Shown here one piece after another: positions 16,905-25,855 of a stretch of 64,000 nucleotides of DNA (its first letter is position 1; each line of letters starts with the position of its first letter). The stretch lies in assembly GCF_007744075.1 (NCBI RefSeq), contig NZ_CP036266.1:2899748-2963747 (forward strand), given 5' to 3'. The translations under genes were made by a program, and so were the position numbers. Source of the stretch: Gimesia chilikensis. GTDB taxonomy: Bacteria; Planctomycetota; Planctomycetia; Planctomycetales; Planctomycetaceae. The notes under the pieces were generated by a model, which had not been told where the DNA came from, made no database searches, and saw only the letters and a list, made by a program, of their open reading frames with translations.

Positions 16905-18595
16905 TTTTTATCAGGGGCTGTATCCGGTTTGCGTAATGCATTTCCTTTCACGGTACCTGCCTGGCCTGTCAGCGTGAGGACTTCTACTTGGGGATCGCTG
17001 GAGACTGCTACATTGTTGAAGACATGCGCCGGGGCTTGGGGATTCTGAATCAGCAGTGCCGTGCGGTGGAAGTCTGTGATATGGTTGAGGGAGGCCATCA
17101 CGGTCGCTTCACTGGCACTGAGCGCGTGACGCCAGTGATGGAAGCGATTGCCTGTGAGCGTGACCTCCGCACCGGGCAGTGCCCAGACCCCAAAGTTGGG
17201 GGGACCGACTTTGCGGAGGGAGGTCCCCGCGAATTCATTGTTTTCCGCCCGCAGTTTCCCAGCGACGCGAATGCCGGCGACTCCCCCGCCGCGAATGGTA
17301 TTTCCGGTGAGGGTGACATCAGCGCCCGCGAAGACCATGAGAATGGGAGGCAGACCTCCCTGGCGAGCGAATTCATTTCCCAGGAACAGGACGGTCCAGC
17401 CTGAGTGGACGCCGGCGGCGACTTGCGCGTTGTCGATGATGCGGTTGTTGACTACTGTGGATCGCCCCGATTTACAGTCAGCGAAACCGAGACCTGCGGT
17501 TTTGTTGTGATGACAATAATTGTTGATGAGTGTGGTGACAGCATCGCCTTGCTGACCGATGCCGGACTGTCCATTCTGATAACATTCATTGCCGATGATG
17601 GTAGGAGAGGCGTGTGACTGAGAGCCGATGCCCGCCAGGCGGTTCTGGTAGCAGCGATTATTACGGATCAGCGGTGCGGCAGACTCGCTGGCGCCGATAC
17701 CAGCCATGCCGTTGTCATAGCACTCGTTGTCTTCAATCAGGGGACGCGTATTGGCGCCGGTGCGGGAGCCAATGCCGGCACGACGGTTGCGGTAGCATTT
17801 ATTACCACGCACGAGGGGGCAGGAACCTTCACTGATGCCGATCCCGGCGCGGATGTTTTCGAAGCAGGTATTATTGATGACGGTCGGGCTGGCATCGTCG
17901 TGTCCGATGCCCGCATAGAAGTTTTCGAAGCAGGTATTCTCTTCGATAACCGCCTGTGAGTCATGCATGGAGCCGATGCCGCCACCCATGTTGCGGTAAC
18001 AGACATTGCGATAAATGTGTGGGGTACAGCGCTTGCCTGCGGTCGCCTGGGCAGCGATGCCGGTATAGCCGATGTGATGGACGATGTTGTTCTGAACCGT
18101 GCAGGTGACGTCCATGATGGCGATACCCGGGGTGCCCGGAGCACCGATGTGTTCGTGCGACTGCTGTTCGCCCCGCGTGGCGTGATGGTGGTTCCATTTC
18201 TGTTCGTCGTAGACGCCGACACCCGTGATGGTGAATCCATCCAGCACGGCGTTCTCTGCCAGCAGGACACCGGCACCCTCTTTCTGTCTGCTGCCGTCAA
18301 TGATTGTGGTTTCGGCTCTTTTCAGGCCCCGTTCTCCCCTGCTCTCATCGCCGACGCTTTTGAGTGTAAGGCCCGGTTTCAGACGCAGGCGTTCATAGTA
18401 GGTTCCAGCCGCGACCAGGACGGTGTCTCCCGGTTGGGCGGCATCGATGGCGGATTGAATCGTCTGATACTTTTCGGGAACGGACAGTGTGTCCGCTGGT
18501 AGTGTTCTGGGATGTACGCAGAGTGTCAGCAGACAGGTCAGGGACAGCAGAGAGAGACGCGGGAGCGGGGCGGGAAGATGGTTGCGCGAGCACAT
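16892..18595 (-). CDS. Exported right-handed parallel beta-helix protein
   Basis: The 567-residue product has a signal peptide (LSLLSLTCLLTLCVHPRTLP, residues 14-33) and then the pectin-lyase-like opening YQTIQSAIDAAQPGDTVLVA. From about residue 185 to 375 it consists of near-regular 23-residue PbH1 coils built on N-xC-Y/F-x-N and AGIG. The C-terminal third is a less regular beta-helix (LTGNTIRGGGVAGIRV). NosD/NosD-like and alginate-epimerase folds look like this, but no active site is evident, so binding or carbohydrate processing are both possible. GAGGAG precedes the start. Confidence 0.85.
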   Translation of the reverse strand: MCSRNHLPAPLPRLSLLSLTCLLTLCVHPRTLPADTLSVPEKYQTIQSAIDAAQPGDTVLVAAGTYYERLRLKPGLTLKSVGDESRGERGLKRAETTIIDGSRQKEGAGVLLAENAVLDGFTITGVGVYDEQKWNHHHATRGEQQSHEHIGAPGTPGIAIMDVTCTVQNNIVHHIGYTGIAAQATAGKRCTPHIYRNVCYRNMGGGIGSMHDSQAVIEENTCFENFYAGIGHDDASPTVINNTCFENIRAGIGISEGSCPLVRGNKCYRNRRAGIGSRTGANTRPLIEDNECYDNGMAGIGASESAAPLIRNNRCYQNRLAGIGSQSHASPTIIGNECYQNGQSGIGQQGDAVTTLINNYCHHNKTAGLGFADCKSGRSTVVNNRIIDNAQVAAGVHSGWTVLFLGNEFARQGGLPPILMVFAGADVTLTGNTIRGGGVAGIRVAGKLRAENNEFAGTSLRKVGPPNFGVWALPGAEVTLTGNRFHHWRHALSASEATVMASLNHITDFHRTALLIQNPQAPAHVFNNVAVSSDPQVEVLTLTGQAGTVKGNALRKPDTAPDKNQSP

Positions 18596-18788
18596 GGCGG
18601 TTACTCCTCAACGCGGCAGGTGGGGAATATTGTTCTGCATCCAAGCTACCAGATTGAACGGGGGGATCAAGCTGTTTCGTGTCCGTTTGGGAACACTGCA
18701 CCACGACAGGGTTACTGGTAGTCGATTGACCAGTAAGGGCCGTCTCTAGTAAAATACCATTCTATCCAAGAAAGGACCCCTTCTCTTT

Positions 18789-19418
18789 ATGTCTTTACCC
18801 CTTGATCTCTGGCTGATTCATCCCGAAGCGGAAATGTGTGAGGCGTTTCGGGATCGTTTTCAGGAACTCCCCCATGTGACGGTAATGGAATGCCGTTTTG
18901 AAGACCTGCCCCCGCACGACTGTTTTGTAACTGCGGCGAATTCGTTTGGCATCATGAATGCCGGCATTGATGCCGCGGTGGTCAATTTCCACGGTTATGA
19001 CCTGATGAAACGGATCCAGCACCGGATTCTGGATCTGTACCTGGGAGAACAGCCGCTGGGAACGTCGTTTATTGAGCCGACGGGAAATCCCGATTATCCC
19101 TATGTGGCTCACAGTCCAACGATGCGCGTCCCCGGTTCGATCTCCGGGACGGATAAAGTGTATGCAGCGACCTGGGCGTCCCTGCTGGCCGTGTATCAGC
19201 ACAACATCAGCCAGGAAGACGAAGCTGCCAAAATTAAAACGGTGGCCTTTCCTGCGATGGGGGCTGGCTTTGGATGCGTACCCTATCGGGAAGTGGCCCG
19301 GCAGATGGCCGTGGCGTATCAGCATTACCTGGATCCGCCACATCGGATGGACTGGCAGGCGGTGATTCGCCGTCAACAGGCGATTGCCTACGATGAGGGG
19401 CAGCAGGTGGTTCGCTGA
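18789..19418 (+). CDS. Macro-domain protein
   Basis: The 209-residue product has the ADP-ribose-binding macro signatures: FVTAANSFGIMNAGIDAAVV at about 39-58 (loop 1) and AFPAMGAGFGCVPY at about 155-168 (loop 2, GxGxG). Macro domains bind or remove ADP-ribose or related nucleotides, usually in the cytosol. The catalytic asparagine loop has AANSFG in place of the common NAAN, so hydrolase activity is uncertain. It adds to a window that also holds an orphan NADAR protein. Confidence 0.8.
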   Translation: MSLPLDLWLIHPEAEMCEAFRDRFQELPHVTVMECRFEDLPPHDCFVTAANSFGIMNAGIDAAVVNFHGYDLMKRIQHRILDLYLGEQPLGTSFIEPTGNPDYPYVAHSPTMRVPGSISGTDKVYAATWASLLAVYQHNISQEDEAAKIKTVAFPAMGAGFGCVPYREVARQMAVAYQHYLDPPHRMDWQAVIRRQQAIAYDEGQQVVR

Positions 19419-19449
19419 GAATTTCAATACAGGAGTTGGGAGACACAAG

Positions 19450-19797
19450 ATGAATGCTGAAGAATTTGTCGCGTGCTGCAAACGGGAGAAAGAGACACTG
19501 CTGAAGCTGTTTCAGGATTCCAAGAGTGGCTTGGCCGTGTCGGAGGGCATCGCCGCGTTGCAGCTTTCAGAGGAACAGTCCCGGCTGATGAATCAGATTC
19601 TGGACGGAGTGCTGACGGATGTATTTTACACATTGTTGGTGGGGCTGGATGGAGGTGCCAGTCTGGGTGGTGTGCAACAGACCTACAAAATCTATGACGA
19701 GCAGGATCAGTTGATTTCCGATTGCGGCGATCTGGAAGCAGCCGCCTGGGAACAGTTTCACGGTAAGGCGGATTCGGAAGAGAACACCGCCGACTGA
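19450..19797 (+). CDS. Unknown soluble protein
   Basis: The 115-residue product starts at ATG 19450 after GGGAG. It is acidic and helical at first (CCKREKETLLKLFQDS), then has a short beta hairpin (QTYKIYDEQDQLISDCGD) and an acidic tail. It is 31 bp downstream of the macro gene and probably cotranscribed. The style is like small immunity or DUF proteins; no family is assigned. Confidence 0.5.
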   Translation: MNAEEFVACCKREKETLLKLFQDSKSGLAVSEGIAALQLSEEQSRLMNQILDGVLTDVFYTLLVGLDGGASLGGVQQTYKIYDEQDQLISDCGDLEAAAWEQFHGKADSEENTAD

Positions 19798-19920
19798 TAT
19801 CATTTCTGCTGAAAATACGAATTTCCTCCTCAACATCAGTGCGGGCGAGACTATAACACCTGATGGAGCTGCAGGAAGCTCCAATTGTGTTCTGTTCCGT
19901 TCTTAAGGAATGTTGATGTC

Positions 19921-21420
19921 ATGCCTGAACTGTCTGCTGCTGACGCATCTGAGTTGATCCTGTTGACTGGCGCCACCGGATATGTGGGGGGACGGTTGCT
20001 GCAGGTGCTGGAATCGCGGGGGGCCCGGCTGCGTTGCCTGGCGCGGCGACCAGAGGTGCTGCGGGAGCGGGTCTCTGAGACCACGGAGGTGGTTTACGGG
20101 GATGTACTGGAACCGGAGACGCTGCTACCGGCATTGACCGGAGTGAAGGTGGCGTATTATCTGATTCACTCGATGGGCGAGTCCGGTTCGTTTGAGGAGA
20201 ACGACCGGCGGGCTGCGGAACATTTTGCACGGGCTGCCCGGGAAGCGGGCGTGGAACGGATTATCTACCTGGGAGGTCTGGGGGATGAAGCAGAGTCGCT
20301 CTCACCTCACCTGCGGAGTCGGCAGGAAGTGGGGCGGATTCTCAGGTCGTCTGGAGTGCCGGTGATTGAATTCCGGGCGTCGATTGTGATCGGCTCGGGG
20401 AGTCTGTCGTTTGAAATGATTCGGTCGCTGGTGGAACGCTTGCCCGTGATGATCACGCCGAAGTGGGTGATGCGGGCCGCGCAGCCCATTGCGATTGAGG
20501 ACTTGATCGCCTATCTGACTGAGGCCCTCGAAATTCCCTTGCCGGAAAGTCAGACCTTTGAGATCGGTGGTGCCGATCAGGTTTCTTATGCTGAGATCAT
20601 GCGGGTGTATGCCCGCTGCCGGGGGATGCGGGTGCGGATGATTTCGGTGCCCGTGCTGACGCCTTATCTGTCGAGTCTGTGGCTGGGACTGGTGACACCC
20701 TTGTATGCACGCATTGGTCGCAAGTTGATCGAGAGTATTGTGCATTCCACAGTGGTCCAGGATGAGCGTGCGCGGGATGCCTTTTCGATCGAGCCGATGG
20801 GAATCGAATCTGCGATTCAGCGGGCGCTGAACAACGAGGAACGTGAATTCGCGGAGACACGCTGGTCGGACGCGGTTTCGTCATCGGGACAAGTGCGGTC
20901 GTGGAGTGGTGTGCGATTTGGCAACCGGCTGGTCGACGCTCGGAGCACCACGGTGGCGTGTCCTCCCGAGATTGCGTTTCAGCCGATTCAGCGGATCGGG
21001 GGTAAGTCAGGCTGGTATGCCTGCAACTGGCTCTGGCATCTGCGGGGCTGGATGGATCTGCTGGTGGGCGGCATTGGTGTGCGGCGTGGTCGTGCGCATC
21101 CGGAGCGGCTGCGCGTCGGGGATACGGTCGATTTCTGGCGAGTGGAAGCGTTTGAGCCGAACCGTCGCCTGCGACTGGCGGCCGAGATGAAGCTGCCGGG
21201 TCGCGCCTGGCTGGAGTTCGAAGTTAAAGAGGATGCGCAGGGTTCGACGATCTCTCAGACGGCGATATTTGATCCGGTGGGACTGTGGGGGCGGCTGTAC
21301 TGGTATGCGGTCTGTCCGCTGCATTATTTCGTGTTTGCGGGGATGCTGAAGAATATCGCCCGGGCGGCGGAAGGGATCCAGGGGGCTGAATCTTCTTCCA
21401 AGCCTTCTCTTTCCCGGTAG
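19921..21420 (+). CDS. SDR-family NAD(P)-binding protein with DUF2867 domain
   Basis: The 499-residue product has an atypical/extended SDR domain with LTGATGYVGGRLL (about 16-28) as the Rossmann glycine motif, then AYYLIHSMG and IIYLGGLGD. The C-terminal 150 residues match DUF2867 (DLLVGGIGVRRGR, LRVGDTVDFWRVE, KLPGRAWLEFEV). Such fusions are common, of unknown substrate, and often annotated as nucleoside-diphosphate-sugar epimerase-like. ATG 19921 follows AAGGAA. Confidence 0.82.
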   Translation: MPELSAADASELILLTGATGYVGGRLLQVLESRGARLRCLARRPEVLRERVSETTEVVYGDVLEPETLLPALTGVKVAYYLIHSMGESGSFEENDRRAAEHFARAAREAGVERIIYLGGLGDEAESLSPHLRSRQEVGRILRSSGVPVIEFRASIVIGSGSLSFEMIRSLVERLPVMITPKWVMRAAQPIAIEDLIAYLTEALEIPLPESQTFEIGGADQVSYAEIMRVYARCRGMRVRMISVPVLTPYLSSLWLGLVTPLYARIGRKLIESIVHSTVVQDERARDAFSIEPMGIESAIQRALNNEEREFAETRWSDAVSSSGQVRSWSGVRFGNRLVDARSTTVACPPEIAFQPIQRIGGKSGWYACNWLWHLRGWMDLLVGGIGVRRGRAHPERLRVGDTVDFWRVEAFEPNRRLRLAAEMKLPGRAWLEFEVKEDAQGSTISQTAIFDPVGLWGRLYWYAVCPLHYFVFAGMLKNIARAAEGIQGAESSSKPSLSR

Positions 21421-21525
21421 CCCCCCTGCTCTGATTTTCGTTATGGCATTGTACGGCCGTTCTGTTTTAAGATAGTTCTGTCTACGGTTGTGTCCGTCAG
21501 TCTATAACGAATAAGGGAGCCTGCG

Positions 21526-22194
21526 ATGACGAAAGTCTTACTCACCGGTTTTGAAGCCTATGGTTATACTCCGGTCAATCCTGCGGAATCGGTGGCGCGG
21601 GCGCTGGACGGGGCCGTCGTGGGTGGCGCTGAGATTGTTTCGTGCATTGTGCCGAACGCATTTTTTAAATGCATCGATGTCGTGAAAGCGGCGATTGAGG
21701 AAGTCCAGCCGGAACTGGTCGTGATGATGGGGGAATACGGGGGCCGGTCGATGATCACCGTGGAACGCCTGGCACAGAATCTGAATGACGGGACACGTTA
21801 CGGCCTGGTAGATAAAGCGGGGCGTGCAATGCAGGGAGGACTGACGGCTGCCGACGGTCCGGCCGCATATTACACAACGCTGCCGATTCGGGCGATGGTT
21901 CAGGCGATGCGGGATGCGGGAATCCCGGCTGACATTTCGGATGCAGCGGGAACGTTCTGCTGTAATCATCTAATGTATGGGGTCCTGCATTATCTGTCCC
22001 AGAGTGAATCGTCGATCCGGGCGGGCTGGATTCATCTCCCCTTTTTACCCGAGGTGGCGGCACGCGTGGAGAACCTGGGCGAACCCAGCATGTCGGCGGA
22101 AACATCGACTGAGGGAGTGCGGATGGGCATTGAAGCAGCGTTGACTCATCCAGAAGACATTGATGCAGCGAGCCCTTCCCGGCTGCAGATCTGA
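21526..22194 (+). CDS. pcp: Pyroglutamyl-peptidase I family protein
   Basis: The 222-residue product has the C15 peptidase layout: VLLTGFEAYGYTPVNPA (substrate-binding loop), the E80 region in VER, nucleophile C146 in AGTFCCNHLMYG and H170 in GWIHLPFLPE. The E-C-H triad therefore appears complete. It should remove N-terminal pyroglutamate from peptides in the cytosol. AGGGAG precedes ATG 21526. Confidence 0.9.
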   Translation: MTKVLLTGFEAYGYTPVNPAESVARALDGAVVGGAEIVSCIVPNAFFKCIDVVKAAIEEVQPELVVMMGEYGGRSMITVERLAQNLNDGTRYGLVDKAGRAMQGGLTAADGPAAYYTTLPIRAMVQAMRDAGIPADISDAAGTFCCNHLMYGVLHYLSQSESSIRAGWIHLPFLPEVAARVENLGEPSMSAETSTEGVRMGIEAALTHPEDIDAASPSRLQI

Positions 22195-22236
22195 ACAATT
22201 TTCTTGACCGATGTGATGAAAGAATGGGAGTCTTGC

Positions 22237-22668
22237 GTGTCGGAAACCAGTTCACCTGAGAAGATGAAACAGAGTACCAGAACGAAGATTGTGTTCGGCG
22301 GCTTTATGCTGGCGATCCTGGTGCTGGGCTGGGGAATCGCCGTGGAGTCGGTGATTCAACACGACCGCTACTGGGATGAGCGGATCATGATTCCCCGCGG
22401 TTCCGGAGGTATTGAGGATGAACTCCGTCGGGAACAGGGGGACCTGTTTCACAGTCCGCGATTCCAATCCTCGGCGGGAGAAGTGATTGTGAACTCCATC
22501 CGTTTCCTGCCCGATGTCCGGTTCTTTTTCATTGAATTCTATGATAATCACCCGGTCGTGGTGATCTTCTTCTTTCTGATCGAAGTCGGCCTGTTGTGGC
22601 TGGGTTATGTGACGGTCAAGGATGACTTGCGAGCGGAAGCCGAAGCAGTAGACGAAGCTTCTCAATAA
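22237..22668 (+). CDS. Two-helix membrane protein of a local paralogous family
   Basis: The 143-residue product starts at GTG 22237 behind GGGAG. It has an N-terminal membrane helix (FGGFMLAILVLGWGIAVES), a soluble segment of about 60 residues and a C-terminal helix with the motif VVIFFFLIEVGLLWLGYVTV. The same layout occurs in the genes at 24718 and 25159, so the three form a family around the DUF1559 gene. Function is unknown. Confidence 0.55.
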   Translation: MSETSSPEKMKQSTRTKIVFGGFMLAILVLGWGIAVESVIQHDRYWDERIMIPRGSGGIEDELRREQGDLFHSPRFQSSAGEVIVNSIRFLPDVRFFFIEFYDNHPVVVIFFFLIEVGLLWLGYVTVKDDLRAEAEAVDEASQ

Positions 22669-23161
22669 TCCTGCAGTCCTGAAATCATCGCAGGCTGCTG
22701 AGCTTGTTTGCCAGGCTGAACATCGGGTTTGTCGTCTGTGCTCCTCACTTCAGATACTCGTGTCTGTGTTTGCAGTTATGACGTAAGTGACAATATTATA
22801 ATGTCTTAGACTCTAAGATTGTCATCTTATCACCTACGGTTTTCTTTTTGAAATCGGAGCCAATTCCCTTGACGGTTCTCAAAAAGAGTGGCTATATTGT
22901 TTTGAGACTGAATCTCAGTGTCATGTTTTGTGCTGAGTGATAAGTGCTGATTTGTTTATCCAGTCCGGACCCAGCCCGCGAGAGATGAGGTTGTGTCTGG
23001 AGGGCCTGTGTCGTGGGAGCGAGCTGATTCGTGTTCCTGCCCGGCTGTCTCCAGAGACAGACTTCTTTCAGTAGCCAGCCAGATTCCTCCGGAGAGAGAT
23101 CGTTTCAAAGTCGAAGCGATTTTGATTCCCGTTTGGTTACTGATTGAAGGAGATACCCACC
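22669..23161 (+). other. 493-bp leader/promoter interval
   Basis: No gene is convincing here. A promoter-like pair lies at 22869-22898, and the downstream part would be a leader of about 250 nt for the DUF1559 gene. Confidence 0.4.
22869..22898 (+). promoter_or_regulatory. Candidate promoter of the DUF1559 gene at 23162
   Basis: TTGACG (22869-22874) and TATATT (22893-22898) are separated by 18 bp. The predicted transcript starts about 255 nt before the ATG, which gives a long leader. Confidence 0.45.
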
Positions 23162-24136
23162 ATGTTGTCTCGCGCAACACGTCTGTCCCGCCCTGTTTCC
23201 CGCCTCACAAAACGATCCGGCTTTACGCTGATCGAACTGCTGGTTGTGATCGCGATTATTGCGATCCTGATTGCCCTGCTGCTCCCTGCCGTACAACAGG
23301 CCCGCGAAGCCGCTCGTCGTTCGCAGTGTAAAAACAACCTGAAACAGATCTCGCTAGCAACGCATATGTTTCATGATACGTTTAATGAATTTCCCTACGC
23401 AGTGACTGACGTAGAGGAAACTGTTGATCTGACTGTCTCGCCTTTAACGACAACCTGGACCACGGGACATATTCAGATCATGCCCTACCTGGAGCAGGAT
23501 GCGGTGGCCCAGCGCTGGGATAAGGAAGAGACGCGTAACAGCACTAATGATGCAGATGGCGATGGATTTACCAATGCGATGCTGGTGCAGATGATTGTGC
23601 CGACGTTTATCTGTCCCTCCATGACGATGCCGACTGCACCACTGACCGACAACCGAGCCCCCTGCAGCTATATCTTCAGTGCGGGCACACCGGAAACCAA
23701 TCTACTACATTATGCTACCTGGTATGGCGTACCTGAGCCTGAATATAACGGTGCAATCATTCCCCGCATTCTGGACACGAGCAAATCCAGCAGCCCGAGT
23801 TATGAAAAGTCCACCAAAATGCGTGATATCACAGATGGGACAACGAATACGTTTCTGTTGGGAGAAACCGATTTTGCCCCCGCAGGGGTTCCCTCTGATA
23901 CTTATGGTAGTGTCTGGGCTTATGGGTATGCCGGCTATACCTGGGGTACGACGAATGCCAGACTCAATACGAAAGATGGTTCAACCAGTTATGGCGTGTT
24001 CCGCAGTCAGCATCCCGGAGGGGCTCATTTCGCAATGGTGGATGGCTCGGTGCATTTTCTGTCTGAGAATATTGACTTCGGTTTATACCAGGCATTGTCG
24101 ACCCGCTCTGGCAGCGAAGTGGTTTCGTTTCCGTAA
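23162..24136 (+). CDS. DUF1559 pseudopilin-like protein
   Basis: The 324-residue product has a type IV prepilin leader ending [16 protein letters not shown], with cleavage expected between G and F. The DUF1559 signature [17 protein letters not shown] follows, and the C-terminus has the H-X9-DG motif ([13 protein letters not shown]). The family is heavily expanded in planctomycetes and is thought to be processed by a prepilin peptidase and to sit on the cell surface; function is unknown. GAAGGAG precedes ATG 23162. The lipoprotein gene at 24173 follows 36 bp later. Confidence 0.88.
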   Translation: MLSRATRLSRPVSRLTKRSGFTLIELLVVIAIIAILIALLLPAVQQAREAARRSQCKNNLKQISLATHMFHDTFNEFPYAVTDVEETVDLTVSPLTTTWTTGHIQIMPYLEQDAVAQRWDKEETRNSTNDADGDGFTNAMLVQMIVPTFICPSMTMPTAPLTDNRAPCSYIFSAGTPETNLLHYATWYGVPEPEYNGAIIPRILDTSKSSSPSYEKSTKMRDITDGTTNTFLLGETDFAPAGVPSDTYGSVWAYGYAGYTWGTTNARLNTKDGSTSYGVFRSQHPGGAHFAMVDGSVHFLSENIDFGLYQALSTRSGSEVVSFP

Positions 24137-24172
24137 GCTCGTTTGAAATAGAATTAACAGGAGTTAGTAGCA

Positions 24173-24469
24173 ATGTTACGTGTCGTCTGTCTGAGCCTGA
24201 TTCTGTTTCCGGTGGTGCTGACTGGATGCGGATCCTCTGAGTCAGATATTGAAATCGGTAAGCCAGCCGTTCTCGCCGCGCAGCCACCACTCACCCTGGA
24301 AGAGTGGAAAGCCATGTCTGATTTAACCGAGAAATATGATGGTGCAACGCTGGAACGGCTGCGGGCTGGAAATCTTGAACTGAAAAGTGATCGAGCCTGG
24401 GATAAATACCAGAAAGAGTTCGTTGCTCCTCAGCTCGTCAAAGATAAACCGCTTAAGGAGCGAATCTGA
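24173..24469 (+). CDS. Small lipoprotein downstream of DUF1559
   Basis: The 98-residue product has a lipoprotein signal with the lipobox VVLTGC (C at about 22), so it should be acylated and membrane-anchored. The mature part is short and charged (EKYDGATLERLRAGNLELKS) and has no recognised domain. It is 36 bp downstream of the DUF1559 gene and ends just before the terminator at 24508, so the pair forms one transcript. Confidence 0.75.
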   Translation: MLRVVCLSLILFPVVLTGCGSSESDIEIGKPAVLAAQPPLTLEEWKAMSDLTEKYDGATLERLRAGNLELKSDRAWDKYQKEFVAPQLVKDKPLKERI

Positions 24470-24507
24470 AATGATTTGATCCAGCGCTGAAGAACTCATT
24501 TTCCGCC

Positions 24508-24541
24508 GGGGGCAGTCCATCGTGGGCTGTCCCCATTTTTT
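24508..24541 (+). terminator. Rho-independent terminator
   Basis: The arms 24508-24518 and 24524-24534 form an 11-bp stem with two G-U pairs around loop ATCGT, followed by A and TTTTTT. It ends the DUF1559-lipoprotein transcript. Confidence 0.85.
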
Positions 24542-24597
24542 ATGGATAGTGTGATATGAAGCAGAGATGAAAACGGTTTGTGAAAATTTGTGGCTGG

Positions 24598-24625
24598 TTG
24601 ACAGGGGGATACATGCTGTCATAAT
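24598..24625 (+). promoter_or_regulatory. Candidate promoter for the gene at 24718
   Basis: TTGACA (24598-24603) and CATAAT (24620-24625) are separated by 16 bp, directly after the terminator, so the gene at 24718 should have its own transcript. Confidence 0.5.
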
Positions 24626-24717
24626 GTGACGAATCGAATTGCAGGCACAAACGTAATTTGAACTGAGAGTCCAGTAAATGTGGACTTGAGAAAATTTAGC
24701 GAAAGGTGATTACAGGG

Positions 24718-25113
24718 ATGTCTGCAACGCGAAGAGGCGGGAGCCAGGGAGACGAGGCTTCCACTACAAAAGTCGTGGCGATGCTGATGCTGTCGATCGC
24801 AGGGTTTGGCTGGGCTTTTATGGCGGCCGCTTATGCACATGAAAAACAAGGCTGGCGACAGGAGTCGACCAATCTGACGGAACCTGATGCTGATGGAATT
24901 CAGTACGATCAGCGATTTGAAGATGGGGGAAGTATTCGCCAGCAGTCCTATTCTTCACTGTGGGACTTTATCGGCAATGCATTCCGCCAGCTTCCCAATC
25001 TGTTTGGAGTACTGGCGTTTTCATTTCAGCACCGGCTGTGGCTGGTCATTCTGATTGCCTGCCTGGAAGTGGGCGCACTGGGGCTGGGCTATGCGATGAG
25101 CAAAATAGACTGA
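24718..25113 (+). CDS. Two-helix membrane protein of a local paralogous family
   Basis: The 131-residue product has a first helix (MLMLSIAGFGWAFMAAAYAH), a soluble segment, then DFIGNAFRQLPN and a C-terminal helix with the family motif RLWLVILIACLEVGALGLGY. The motif is shared almost word for word with 25159 (RLWLIILFAVLEAGALGLGF). It starts at ATG 24718. No function is known. Confidence 0.6.
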   Translation: MSATRRGGSQGDEASTTKVVAMLMLSIAGFGWAFMAAAYAHEKQGWRQESTNLTEPDADGIQYDQRFEDGGSIRQQSYSSLWDFIGNAFRQLPNLFGVLAFSFQHRLWLVILIACLEVGALGLGYAMSKID

Positions 25114-25158
25114 TGTGATTTCCACAAGATTTCTGCTGACGTAAGGAACTCTGACAAG

Positions 25159-25758
25159 ATGACCGAAGACCCCCGTCCTCGTCGTAAACGCAGGCGTCCT
25201 CCCGAGAGTGCGGGAGACTCTGTCAGTCGCAAACCCCGACGCCGGCCTGCCAGCCGAAAAGTAGCACGAGCCGAAGAGGATGCGCCGCCGGTACGGAAAA
25301 ATAAGGCGACGAAATCCGGTCGCAAGAAGAAAAAGAAACGAAAAGACCACGATGAGGGCTGGTCGACCAAGCAGGTGATCACACTGGTGATGATCGGCAT
25401 TGCGATGTTCGGCTGGGCCTGTGCTGCCGCCGCGTATGCGCATGCGAAAGAGGGCTGGCGGTCTAATGAAGTGGAACGTTTCGCTGAGGAGCATGGCGAA
25501 GAACTGGAGTCAGACCTCCGTTCGACCAGGCGAGCGGCTGCCCGCAGTGCGATGATCAAAACCGCGGGACGTGCCTTGATGGATTTCATCGGAAACGCGT
25601 TTAAACAGCTTCCCAACTGCCTGGCGGTGATCGCCTTCACGTTTTCGGAAAGGCTGTGGCTGATTATTCTGTTTGCCGTACTGGAAGCCGGCGCGTTGGG
25701 CCTGGGCTTTGTAATGGAAAAGGTAGGGGAAGGTTTCGTGGAGACGCCGCGATATTGA
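25159..25758 (+). CDS. Paralogous two-helix membrane protein with Arg/Lys-rich N-terminus
   Basis: The 199-residue product shares its C-terminal 130 residues with the gene at 24718 (DFIGNAFKQLPN, then the ALGLGF helix). It adds a disordered N-terminus of about 75 residues rich in Arg, Lys and Pro (RKRRRPP, KKKKKRKD), which would be cytosolic and could bind nucleic acid or acidic lipids. Probably the two genes arose by tandem duplication. Confidence 0.6.
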   Translation: MTEDPRPRRKRRRPPESAGDSVSRKPRRRPASRKVARAEEDAPPVRKNKATKSGRKKKKKRKDHDEGWSTKQVITLVMIGIAMFGWACAAAAYAHAKEGWRSNEVERFAEEHGEELESDLRSTRRAAARSAMIKTAGRALMDFIGNAFKQLPNCLAVIAFTFSERLWLIILFAVLEAGALGLGFVMEKVGEGFVETPRY

Positions 25759-25796
25759 AGTCGCGTGGGTACTGCGCTCTGAGCGGGAATGGTCAG

Positions 25797-25830
25797 CGCG
25801 CACTGTCGGTCGAGCCGACAGTGGCACACT
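25797..25830. repeat. REP-like hairpin, copy 1
   Basis: A 9-bp perfect stem, CACTGTCGG (25801-25809) with CCGACAGTG (25815-25823), has loop TCGAG and is followed by GCAC. A second copy of the same element sits at 37591-37616. It lies between convergent genes. Confidence 0.55.
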
Positions 25831-25855
25831 GCGTATTCCACTCGAAACGAAGGTA

